NCBI GenBank assembly: GCA_017449765.1
Contig: JAFTFE010000134.1
Location: 1 to 64,000, forward strand
DNA: 64,000 nucleotides
Direction of reading: 5' to 3'
Origin: Lachnospiraceae bacterium
GTDB taxonomy: Bacteria; Bacillota; Clostridia; Lachnospirales; Lachnospiraceae
Shown: in pieces, positions 56,083 to 63,139 of the stretch
Layout: every line of letters begins with the position of its first letter
Numbering within the stretch: position 1 is the stretch's first letter
Made by a program: the position numbers and the translations under genes
The notes under the pieces: generated by a model
Told to the model about the DNA's origin: nothing
Database searches by the model: none
The model's input: the letters and a program-made list of their open reading frames with translations, nothing else

Positions 56083-56412
56083 TTAATTAATAATAATGTC
56101 ACAATAAAAGGCATCCTTATTTTCTTTGCTTGTTATATACCTGTAACGAATGCATTTACCTTCATTAAACCTCACATGCATCTCTGAGTAAGGATACGAC
56201 ACAGCACTGCTAAACCTATCAAAACATATAACGGAATTCTCGACATTAAAATCCTTAAGCCTGATATTGATAGTATATCTTTTAAAATCAACTTTAATAG
56301 AGAACTTATCAATCATATCGCAGTCAGAAAGAAAATCCGTAAGCATATTATAGATTTCTTCATTTTCACATATATTAACTTTATTAAGATATTCATTAAT
56401 TACTCGAAACAT
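56083..56412 (-). CDS. Hypothetical protein
   Basis: A 109-residue soluble, mixed-charge protein, not recognised. It has no signal peptide or membrane helix. A central segment alternates hydrophobic and charged residues (DKFSIKVDFKRYTINIRLKD), suggesting beta strands, with Cys near the front (NICENEE) and end. GGAGG precedes the ATG, and it has its own terminator. It lies just downstream of the HD-GYP gene on the same strand, separated by 18 bases. Confidence 0.65.
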   Translation of the reverse strand: MFRVINEYLNKVNICENEEIYNMLTDFLSDCDMIDKFSIKVDFKRYTINIRLKDFNVENSVICFDRFSSAVSYPYSEMHVRFNEGKCIRYRYITSKENKDAFYCDIIIN

Positions 56413-56430
56413 AATATGCCTCCGGTAAGA

Positions 56431-57618
56431 CTAATAAATCTGCTTATCCTTAATTTTATTGTGTACATCCTTAAACTCATCAAAGTGCTGAATAAACAGC
56501 TTAACAACCTTCGGATCAAAATGTTTTCCCGAGAGTCTTACAATCTCATCATAGGTATCTTCGTCTGTCCAGCCTTTTTTGTAATATCTCTCGGAAGTAA
56601 GTGCATCAAAGACGTCACATACAGCCATAAGCCTGCTTATATATGCAATCTCTTCCCCTTTCATACCAAGATAACCCGAACCATCCCATCGCTCATGATG
56701 TTCTTTGGCAAGAATACAGGCTATATGCATAAGTTCTCCCGGACATTTTTCAAGAAGGGCTTCACCATATAAAACATGATTTTTCATGATTTGATATTCT
56801 TCATCAGTAAGCTTCTCCGGTTTATCAAGAATCTCCTCACTAATCATCAGCTTACCTATATCATGCATCATGGATGCTGTAGCAAGCATTTCCACATATT
56901 CATCATCAAATCCGGAAGCCTTACCAAGAATACGCATATACTCTGCCACTCTTTTAATATGCTCACCGGTTGATTTGGATTTACTTTCACTTATCTCTGA
57001 AAAGGCATAAATAAGGCCTTTCTGGTTATTCTGCATAGTCACGGCAGTATCTATTGCAGAATCAATCATCATGGAATTTCTCTGAACTATAAAGTATGCA
57101 ACTATAGACATAATAAACGTGATAATAATATGAGGAACTGCATAATTCGTAAACATATCTTCATAATTATCAAAATGACTTCCTATAAATATATCCTTGT
57201 ATAATACTGAAAGATAATCTGATATACATATACTTAAAGAAACCAGAAGTGATGTAAAAAGAACAAAAGTCTGGTTATAATAAAGCGAAGCTATAAGTAT
57301 CGGAAAAAGTAATACAGGAAATAAATATGTAGAAAACATTGTAAGCATTATCGTCATTACCGTACATATACATATAACTACTATATGCTTTGTAAATCTT
57401 GATTCATCCCATTTTAAGACATTTATCAGAAGTATTGGAATAAGTGATACAATTGCGGAAACAGAAAAAAGAATAACAAGCAATAAATGATCAATACCTG
57501 TCATAAAATATGTATAGATAAATCCGATTATTAAAAGACCAATTATAATTCTCATACAAAGAGCAGCAATCTGATTTATCTTCTTATAATTCTCTTTTCT
57601 AAAATCATCCGGTTTCAT
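56431..57618 (-). CDS. Membrane HD-GYP domain phosphodiesterase
   Basis: A 395-residue protein with six or so transmembrane helices in the first 200 residues and a C-terminal HD-GYP domain (about 205-385). Motifs are GEHIKRVAEYM, MMHDIGKLMI (HD), HHERWDGSGYLG (GYP box with Leu in place of Pro) and VCDVFDALTSERYYKKGW. HD-GYP proteins hydrolyse cyclic-di-GMP to GMP or pGpG. Its ATG follows the rsfS stop by a few bases with a weak ribosome site, so it probably rides on the ribosome/NAD operon transcript. Confidence 0.9.
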   Translation of the reverse strand: MKPDDFRKENYKKINQIAALCMRIIIGLLIIGFIYTYFMTGIDHLLLVILFSVSAIVSLIPILLINVLKWDESRFTKHIVVICICTVMTIMLTMFSTYLFPVLLFPILIASLYYNQTFVLFTSLLVSLSICISDYLSVLYKDIFIGSHFDNYEDMFTNYAVPHIIITFIMSIVAYFIVQRNSMMIDSAIDTAVTMQNNQKGLIYAFSEISESKSKSTGEHIKRVAEYMRILGKASGFDDEYVEMLATASMMHDIGKLMISEEILDKPEKLTDEEYQIMKNHVLYGEALLEKCPGELMHIACILAKEHHERWDGSGYLGMKGEEIAYISRLMAVCDVFDALTSERYYKKGWTDEDTYDEIVRLSGKHFDPKVVKLFIQHFDEFKDVHNKIKDKQIY

Positions 57619-57623
57619 TTATG

Positions 57624-57971
57624 TTATAAATCTCCAATCAATATAGGTGTCCCATCTTTCCATATATGCTCTAAATCATAGAATTCTCTATCTGACTCTG
57701 AAAATATATGGACTATTATATCATAATAATCAAGTAAAATCCATCCTCCATTTGAATTACCTTCCCTGCTTTTTAATTTTGTTCCTGACTCATGCATTTT
57801 TTCCTCAACATTATCACATAAAGCCTGGAGCTGACTATGGCTTGAACCATCAGCAATTACAAGATAATCTCCTATTGAAGATATGTCTTTTATATCAATT
57901 ATACGAATATCATTTGCTTTTTTATCATCAAGGGCATCATATATTATTTTTACTAATTCTTTTGAATTCAT
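57624..57971 (-). CDS. rsfS: Ribosomal silencing factor RsfS
   Basis: A 115-residue protein that binds L14 and prevents 30S-50S joining on nutrient stress. Visible are VKIIYDALDDKKANDIRIID, YLVIADGSSHSQLQALCDNV, and SNGGWILLDYYDIIVHIFSESDREFYDLEHIW (conserved W/D...H-F-F/S..R-E-Y-Y). AAGGAG precedes the ATG. It is in the usual obg-yhbY-nadD-yqeK-rsfS order. Confidence 0.95.
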   Translation of the reverse strand: MNSKELVKIIYDALDDKKANDIRIIDIKDISSIGDYLVIADGSSHSQLQALCDNVEEKMHESGTKLKSREGNSNGGWILLDYYDIIVHIFSESDREFYDLEHIWKDGTPILIGDL

Positions 57972-57986
57972 ATTTTCTCCTTATTA

Positions 57987-58559
57987 TCAATCATTATGTG
58001 TAACATAATAATCATAGGTCATTTTTGTCATATAGTCCATATCATTCGAACTTGTCTCAAGATAATCTATGGTATTCTTAAGAATATGAACCAAACACAT
58101 ATCTATGTCAGAAAAAGCTTCTTTCCTGATTTCTTCCATATCCCTTATCATCTTACGATTAGGCTCGATATAATCTGCAATAAATATTATCTTCTCAAGG
58201 AGTGACATATTCGGTCTTCCTGTAGTATGATAGGTTATGGCATTCAATATATCCTCATCGGTTATGTCGAATTTATATCTTGCATAATATGCACCAAGCT
58301 TGGCATGAAGCATCTCGGGATTGCTTTCCTCGTATTTGCTTACAGGCAGCCCGTACTTCCTTGCTTTTTCAAGTTTCTCCTTAGTAGATAAGCCTTTGGC
58401 GCAATCATGCAGAAGTCCTGCAGTTCTAGCTGCTTCTACATCTGCCCCATATACCATAGCCATACATGCAGCGGTATAGGATACACCGACAGAATGCTCA
58501 TATCTCTTGTCACTTATTTTTTCCTTTAATTTCTGCACCATCTTTTCTTTATTCATCAT
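57987..58559 (-). CDS. yqeK: YqeK-family HD hydrolase (diadenosine tetraphosphate hydrolase)
   Basis: A 190-residue HD-domain protein. The metal ligands are in RYEHSVGVSYTAACMA (first His), GLLHDCAKGLS (HD), HAKLGAYYARYKF, ITYHTTGRPNMSLLEKIIFIADYIEPNR. YqeK proteins hydrolyse Ap4A symmetrically. The ATG at 58559 is chosen: GAGGA lies close upstream, while the in-frame TTG at 58583 has no site. It is followed by rsfS. Confidence 0.93.
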   Translation of the reverse strand: MMNKEKMVQKLKEKISDKRYEHSVGVSYTAACMAMVYGADVEAARTAGLLHDCAKGLSTKEKLEKARKYGLPVSKYEESNPEMLHAKLGAYYARYKFDITDEDILNAITYHTTGRPNMSLLEKIIFIADYIEPNRKMIRDMEEIRKEAFSDIDMCLVHILKNTIDYLETSSNDMDYMTKMTYDYYVTHND

Positions 58560-58645
58560 TAATTCCTCATACAATTCAGCCAATCATTCATATAAAATTC
58601 TTTTTTTAATCAATATAAACGTTCAAAATAAAACATCATATTAAA

Positions 58646-59293
58646 TCATAAATATAACAAATTATCCCTGATATACTCACAAACCTTATCAGGCACTTTA
58701 CCGGACAGGTAATCAAAATCAGCCGCATTATCTCTTATATTTGTAGATGATATATCAATCTCGGGAATCATAATAAAATTAATATCAGAGCCCTTTACTT
58801 TCTTCATAAGTATATCGGCATATTTTCTCATATCATCGTATTCACTGTTACGTCTTGCCACAAGCAAACTGCAGCTTTTTAGGAATTCTTCATATTTATA
58901 CCACTTATCCACAGTATATAATGAATCTGCTCCGACGATAAAATATATTTTTAAATCAGGATTTACACTGCGTATCTCATCAATCGTATCCGCACTGTAG
59001 GTTATATTGCCTCTCTTAATCTCGATATCGGAAATACAGGCATATTCCATATCTTTTATCGCAAGCGCAAGCATATCTATCCTTTCGTCAGGCGATATAA
59101 GCTCGCTGTCCGACTTATAAGCCGGCTTATTATTAGGTAAAAATATAACCTTCTCGATGTCGCTGTATTGTTCCTTTGCAGCCTTGGCAAGTTCCAAATG
59201 TCCGTTATGGACAGGATTAAAGGTTCCACCCAGTAAAGCTATACAATTATATTTTTTATAATCTGATAATCTTATTTTTTTCATATTCTTCAT
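58646..59293 (-). CDS. nadD: Nicotinate-nucleotide adenylyltransferase
   Basis: Adenylates nicotinate mononucleotide for NAD synthesis. In 215 residues the motifs are ALLGGTFNPVHNGHLELA (nucleotide-binding H-x-G-H) and the C-terminal EIDISSTNIRDNA (S-S-T-x-x-R). VIFLPNNKPAYKSD and YFIVGADSLYTVDKWYKYEE are typical of NadD. The start is uncertain: ATG at 59293 or 59284, each with a weak ribosome site. Confidence 0.94.
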   Translation of the reverse strand: MKNMKKIRLSDYKKYNCIALLGGTFNPVHNGHLELAKAAKEQYSDIEKVIFLPNNKPAYKSDSELISPDERIDMLALAIKDMEYACISDIEIKRGNITYSADTIDEIRSVNPDLKIYFIVGADSLYTVDKWYKYEEFLKSCSLLVARRNSEYDDMRKYADILMKKVKGSDINFIMIPEIDISSTNIRDNAADFDYLSGKVPDKVCEYIRDNLLYL

Positions 59294-59325
59294 AAATATT
59301 ATTAATACAAATTCATTAATTCAAT

Positions 59326-59616
59326 CTATTTTGGAAGCTCAATCTTAGGATTTTTCTTATCCCGCTTATAAAGTACAATCTTCTTGCCAACCACCTGTAC
59401 AACCTGACTTTTAGTTCTCTCACCTAATGCTTCGGCAATGGCTCTCGGGTCATCAAGACAGTTTTTAAGCACTCCCACCTTGATAAGCTCTCTGTTATTG
59501 AAAGCCTCTTCAACAGCATTTGTAACCTCAGGTGTTAAACTTGATTTACCAATATTTATAACAGGGTCTATATTCATTGCAAGTCCTTTTAAATATGCCC
59601 TCTGTTTACTTGTCAT
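59326..59616 (-). CDS. yhbY: YhbY-family (CRM domain) RNA-binding protein
   Basis: A 96-residue CRM-domain protein associated with pre-50S particles. Conserved segments are KQRAYLKGLAMNIDPVINIGK, LIKVGVLKNCLDDPRAIAEAL and QVVQVVGKKIVLYKR. The ATG at 59616 (ACGGAGG ahead) is used; the frame is open for another 20 codons upstream but has no ribosome site there. It lies between obg and nadD, as usual. Confidence 0.95.
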   Translation of the reverse strand: MTSKQRAYLKGLAMNIDPVINIGKSSLTPEVTNAVEEAFNNRELIKVGVLKNCLDDPRAIAEALGERTKSQVVQVVGKKIVLYKRDKKNPKIELPK

Positions 59617-59677
59617 TTTATTTCCTCCGTTTATTATTGTCATCTCGCCTGTCGGCTCGATGGGTTTTCTCGTCAAA

Positions 59678-59704
59678 GTGTCGCTTGCGCCAGCGCAGCG
59701 ACAC
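59678..59704. repeat. GC-rich hairpin between obg and yhbY
   Basis: GTGTCGCTTGCG (59678-59689) pairs with CGCAGCGACAC (59694-59704) with one bulged T and a four-base loop. Its GC content is far above the surroundings and no T-run follows, so it is not a canonical terminator. The flanking 59645-59675 stretch is also GC-rich (CTCGCCTGTCGGCTCGATGG). Confidence 0.7.
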
Positions 59705-59737
59705 CTTTCCTCGTATTATACCACATAAAGGCAAAAA

Positions 59738-61027
59738 TCATTTATAATAATCAAATTCAAGTCCGTATAATTTGACCGTATCTCCATCGGTTATTCCGAG
59801 TGCTTCTAACTGTTCCAAAATACCGTTTTCTTTTAGGAAATTCTGGAAGAATGCAAACCCCTTTTCGGATTCAAGATTAGTATATCCAAGCATCCTCTCA
59901 ATACGCGGGCCTTCCACTCTGAAGCAGTTATCTTCCTCATCCTTCCATACCTCAAACGGAAGCTCAGGATTATCATCAAATTCAATATCCATCTCAGACT
60001 CAAATTCAATAACTTCATCAGGAACAGCCTTTACCAAATCATTTACATACCATAAAAGCTCATTTAAACCTTTACCTGATACCGCAGAGATAGGAAACAC
60101 CTTTATACCCTTTGGCTCGTATTCATCCTTAAGCATCTGAATTACGGTCTCATAATCATCACCGTATAAAGCATCACATTTGTTGGCAGCTATTACCTGA
60201 GGTCTTTTCGATAATTCTTCGTTATATGTACTTAACTCATTATTTATGGCTTCTATATCAGCTATCGGATCACGTCCTTCTGTCGATGCTGCGTCAACCA
60301 TATGAATTAAAACCTTGGTTCTTTCGATATGCCTTAAGAACTCAAAACCAAGTCCGACCCCCTCTGAAGCACCCTCAATAATTCCCGGTATATCAGCTAT
60401 AACAAAACCGTTATTATCTTCCAAGTCAACTACACCAAGATTTGGATTAAGTGTTGTAAAATGATAATTTGCTATCTTTGGCTTAGCATTAGTTACCCTG
60501 GATAAAAAGGTTGATTTACCCACATTAGGAAATCCAACAAGTCCAACATCAGCTATCATTTTAAGCTCAAGCGTCACCCATAGCTCTCTCGCCTGCTGTC
60601 CCGGCTGTGCATACTTCGGAGCCTGCATAACAGCGGTCACATAATGTCTGTTGCCCTTGCCGCCTCTTCCGCCCTTTAACAGCACAACAGGCTCTGTCTT
60701 ATTGGACATATCAAGGATAACCTTTCCTGTCTCAGCATCCTTGATAACCGTTCCCTCAGGAACTTTAAGAATTATATCCTCACCGTCTGCACCGTGGCAG
60801 TTCTTTTTGCCGCCTTCTTCACCGTCCTGTGCCTTGTATTTTCTAATATGCCTGTAATCCGTTAGTGTATTTAGTCCTTTATCGACTACGAAGATTACAT
60901 CTCCGCCTTTTCCGCCGTCTCCTCCGTCAGGTCCGCCGTTAGGCACATAAAGCTCGCGGCGAAATGACACATGTCCGTCTCCGCCTTTTCCGGATTTTAT
61001 AAATATTTTTGCTCTGTCAGCGAACAT
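59738..61027 (-). CDS. obg: GTPase Obg
   Basis: Ribosome-associated GTPase needed for 50S assembly, 429 residues. The glycine-rich Obg fold (about 1-158) shows FIKSGKGGDGHVSFRRE and NGGPDGGDGGKGGDVIFVVD. The G domain (about 159-335) has GFPNVGKSTFLS, DIPGIIEGASEGVGLG and AANKCD. The C-terminal OCT domain (about 350-429) is present. GGAGGA precedes the ATG. It is separated from rpmA by an internal terminator. Confidence 0.97.
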   Translation of the reverse strand: MFADRAKIFIKSGKGGDGHVSFRRELYVPNGGPDGGDGGKGGDVIFVVDKGLNTLTDYRHIRKYKAQDGEEGGKKNCHGADGEDIILKVPEGTVIKDAETGKVILDMSNKTEPVVLLKGGRGGKGNRHYVTAVMQAPKYAQPGQQARELWVTLELKMIADVGLVGFPNVGKSTFLSRVTNAKPKIANYHFTTLNPNLGVVDLEDNNGFVIADIPGIIEGASEGVGLGFEFLRHIERTKVLIHMVDAASTEGRDPIADIEAINNELSTYNEELSKRPQVIAANKCDALYGDDYETVIQMLKDEYEPKGIKVFPISAVSGKGLNELLWYVNDLVKAVPDEVIEFESEMDIEFDDNPELPFEVWKDEEDNCFRVEGPRIERMLGYTNLESEKGFAFFQNFLKENGILEQLEALGITDGDTVKLYGLEFDYYK

Positions 61028-61050
61028 AACTTCCTCCAGATAAAATGCTT

Positions 61051-61079
61051 AAAAAAGCCGAGATAAAATATCCCGGCTT
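61051..61079 (-). terminator. Terminator/attenuator between rpmA and obg
   Basis: An 11-bp stem with one G-T wobble (61055-61065 with 61069-61079), three-base loop, and six T on the minus strand. It would cut the high-level ribosomal-protein transcript before obg. Confidence 0.8.
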
Positions 61080-61093
61080 CTTATTCTTATACA

Positions 61094-61384
61094 TTAATTT
61101 TCTATTGCTACCGGATAGATAGAAACCTGCTTCTTATCTCTACCCTTTCTTTCAAAACGTACGATACCGTCTACAAGTGCAAACAAAGTATCGTCGCCGC
61201 CACGACCAACATTCACACCCGGGTGAATCTTAGTTCCACGCTGTCTGTATAATATATTTCCAGCCTTTACAAACTGTCCGTCTGCTCTCTTTGCTCCAAG
61301 TCTTTTTGACTCTGAATCACGTCCGTTCTTAGTAGAACCAACACCCTTCTTATGAGCAAAGAACTGTAAATTCATCTTTAACAT
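61094..61384 (-). CDS. rpmA: 50S ribosomal protein L27 with Prp-cleaved leader
   Basis: A 96-residue L27. The N-terminus [20 protein letters not shown] contains the Firmicutes extension with the cleavage site after LQFFA, removed by the protease Prp. [21 protein letters not shown] and [12 protein letters not shown] follow. AGGAGGTG precedes the ATG. The protease gene lies directly upstream. Confidence 0.97.
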   Translation of the reverse strand: MLKMNLQFFAHKKGVGSTKNGRDSESKRLGAKRADGQFVKAGNILYRQRGTKIHPGVNVGRGGDDTLFALVDGIVRFERKGRDKKQVSIYPVAIEN

Positions 61385-61386
61385 AT

Positions 61387-61713
61387 TTACACCTCCTTGA
61401 AGTATACTTGTAAATACTTTTCACTGTACTCTTTTTGTATTTCTGTAATCCCAAGAGCAAGTGATTTTAGTAATAATTGTCCTTTTTCATCTGATTTTGA
61501 TGTAAACTTAAACTCCAGCAATCCTGATTTACCTTCTTTTAGTTCGAATTTATTATCAGTTAAGCTGTCTATGGAATTAATCGTATTAATGGCAAGTGCC
61601 GATACAGCAGCACAGACTATATCTTTTCCGCTATTATCAAATTCAGCATGCCCCTTAACACTAAATCCCTTGTATGTTCCATCAGATTTCTTATAAAAAA
61701 TCGCTTTAATCAT
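61387..61713 (-). CDS. prp: Ribosomal-processing cysteine protease Prp
   Basis: A 108-residue YsxB-family protease that trims the L27 leader. The catalytic dyad is in the segment [20 protein letters not shown]: His in GHAE and Cys in [10 protein letters not shown]. It lies between rplU and rpmA, its conserved place. Two bases separate it from rpmA. Its own ribosome site is weak, so coupling to rplU translation is likely. Confidence 0.95.
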   Translation of the reverse strand: MIKAIFYKKSDGTYKGFSVKGHAEFDNSGKDIVCAAVSALAINTINSIDSLTDNKFELKEGKSGLLEFKFTSKSDEKGQLLLKSLALGITEIQKEYSEKYLQVYFKEV

Positions 61714-61721
61714 GATTTTAA

Positions 61722-62027
61722 TTATGCATTGATTGCTTTGATTTCAACCTTAGTAAACGGCTGTCTGTGTCCTTGCTTCTTATGATAGCCGGACTTTCTC
61801 TTGTACTTGTATACGACTACCTTCTTAGCCTTACCTTCGCCAAGAACAGTTGCCTTTACTGAAGACTTCTTGCAATCCTCGCCACAAATTATATCCTTGT
61901 CATTGTTTACTGCAACAACATCAAATGATACTTCGTCGCCTTCTTTTGCATTAAGCTTTTCTACCTTAATGATATCTCCTTCAGCTACCTTGTACTGCTT
62001 ACCGCCTGTTGCTATAATTGCGTACAT
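61722..62027 (-). CDS. rplU: 50S ribosomal protein L21
   Basis: A 101-residue L21: MYAIIATGGKQYKVAEGDII, then VSFDVVAVNNDKDIICG and the C-terminal KKVVVYKYKRKSGYHKKQGHRQPFT region. The frame is open further upstream through the leader, but ATG 62027 follows AGGAGGT and matches the family start. It is first in the rplU-prp-rpmA-obg cluster. Confidence 0.97.
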   Translation of the reverse strand: MYAIIATGGKQYKVAEGDIIKVEKLNAKEGDEVSFDVVAVNNDKDIICGEDCKKSSVKATVLGEGKAKKVVVYKYKRKSGYHKKQGHRQPFTKVEIKAINA

Positions 62028-62110
62028 ATGGTTACCTCCTATTATCATTACTCGCCAGTTACGGTGATGCCTTAAAATAGGGCATACTTCTACCTTCCTG
62101 TGCGGCACAC
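62028..62110 (-). ncRNA. L21 leader (putative rplU autoregulatory RNA)
   Basis: About 80 bases of untranslated RNA between the promoter and rplU. It contains a GCCGCAC segment, AGGTAGAAGTATGCC, an ATGCC/GGCAT hairpin (62067-62085) and TCACCGTAACTGGCGAGTAATG just before the ribosome site, which fits the remembered Firmicutes L21 leader family. Assignment is from memory of the motif, not from a model search. Confidence 0.6.
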
Positions 62111-62116
62111 TCAGAT

Positions 62117-62145
62117 ACTATAACATTATGTAAAAAAAATGTCAA
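62117..62145 (-). promoter_or_regulatory. rplU operon promoter
   Basis: On the minus strand TTGACA (62140-62145), a 17-base spacer and TATAGT (62117-62122). It overlaps the last codons of the toxN reading frame. Confidence 0.78.
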
Positions 62146-62691
62146 GGAATTTTATTCCTGAATTTATCACACAATTTCTCAAGCTCTTCAAATTCTAAAG
62201 CAGATTTAACATATTTTGCACTTTCATCATTTTCTTTCTTTTGTTTATACATTAATTCTACATATGATTTGATTTTTTCCTGATTTTTACGAATAAATAT
62301 TATTTCATTTTGAACAAGATCCTTATATGTACTATCAATTTCATTTTCTATGTCATATAATTCTAATTCACTATCAGGTACCGGAATCATATGGCTAATA
62401 CGTAATGTTCCTTTAAGCTCCTTTTCCCCTTTGGAATTTTTAGTTATAATTCTAAATATAGGAACAATACTCTTTTTTATTACCTTATTTGTCTCCTGCA
62501 ATTTGATAATCAGTATCTTTTGGCGATGACATAGGAACATAATAATTATAATTTGATATTTTTAGCACAATTCCAACGTATTTTCTGGTATGTATTCTTT
62601 TATCAACCTTGTTAGAATAAACATTAGGATAAAATTGACGTAAATAATTTATATAATCATCTGATACACTGTATATTTTAAATTCCTTCAT
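62142..62691 (-). pseudogene. toxN: Type III toxin ToxN/AbiQ family endoribonuclease, frameshifted
   Basis: ToxN toxins are RNases held inactive by a repetitive antitoxin RNA. The first frame (62691 down to 62485) gives EFKIYSVSDDYINYLRQFYP, RKYVGIVLKISNYNYYVPMS and SPKDTDYQIAGDK, then stops at TAA. The next frame continues with NKVIKKSIVPIFRII, GTLRISHMIPVPDSELELYD and YKDLVQNEIIFIRKNQEKI, the rest of the ToxN fold. Removing one A from the AAA at 62488-62490 joins them into 182 residues; the span of 550 bases is exactly one over a multiple of three. RBS GGGAG precedes the start. Either inactivated, a base error, or a +1 shift. Confidence 0.82.
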
Positions 62692-62709
62692 ATTAGCTCC
62701 CGATTGATG

Positions 62710-62735
62710 AAAAAAGGGAGCAATAAGCTCCCTTT
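62710..62735 (-). terminator. Terminator between toxI repeats and toxN
   Basis: Nine-bp stem (62713-62721 with 62727-62735), five-base loop, six T on the minus strand. In type III loci a leaky terminator at this place sets the ratio of antitoxin RNA to toxin mRNA. Confidence 0.88.
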
Positions 62736-62810
62736 GAGTTTAAAATCTCCCACTATATGGCAGGGACTCTCCCGAGTTTAAAATCTCCCACTGTTTGGCA
62801 GGGACTCTCC
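62735..62810 (-). ncRNA. toxI: ToxI antitoxin RNA: two tandem 38-nt repeats
   Basis: Two 38-base units, 62773-62810 and 62735-62772 in transcription order, differing at only a few positions (AAACAGT against ATATAGT in the middle, last base G/A). Each starts GGAGAGTCCCTGCC and holds GGGAGATTTTAAACTC. A promoter precedes them and a terminator then toxN follows, which is the type III antitoxin layout. Each unit would be cut by ToxN and bind it as an RNA-protein complex. Confidence 0.85.
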
Positions 62811-62837
62811 TAAGGATAGTATTATCTATCTGTAATC

Positions 62838-62866
62838 ATTGTATGCTAAAAAAACATAAAAATCAA
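62838..62866 (-). promoter_or_regulatory. Promoter of the toxI-toxN locus
   Basis: On the minus strand TTGATT (62861-62866), a 17-base spacer and TACAAT (62838-62843). Transcription would start about 20 bases before the first repeat. Confidence 0.6.
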
Positions 62867-62934
62867 TAGTAAATCAAAATAAAATCACAAAATATTCAAT
62901 CATTTAATTCTTCAAGAAATATTTCCAGTAAAGA

Positions 62935-63126
62935 TTAATATCCCATACGGCTTGCAATATTTCTTACAACCAATTCAATCTCTTTTCTTGAAAAACCATT
63001 TTCTGCTTCGTTTATTTTACCCTTATCTGACAATCGTATTAACTCATAGTACTAATCATTATCTATGTGATTTTCGTCATTAATTGACATATCATCTTCT
63101 GATATTATATCTTTATTAAATATCAT
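62935..63126 (-). pseudogene. Decayed small ORF with an in-frame TAG
   Basis: A frame of 63 codons starting MIFNKDIISEDDMSIND and ending ELVVRNIASRMGY, interrupted by TAG at 63052-63054. The piece after the stop reads YYELIRLSDKGKINEAENGF. It vaguely recalls a small Lachnospiraceae family (DUF6483-like, by memory) but is too short and broken to assign. No ribosome site is seen. The rest of the roughly 450-base stretch between toxN and the LCP gene holds only the toxI repeats and promoter. Confidence 0.35.
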
Positions 63127-63139
63127 TTTAGCAATAAAT

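Noticed and set aside
62735..62810. CRISPR array
   Set aside because: Units are directly adjacent without spacers, only two copies, and the promoter-terminator-toxin layout fits toxI.
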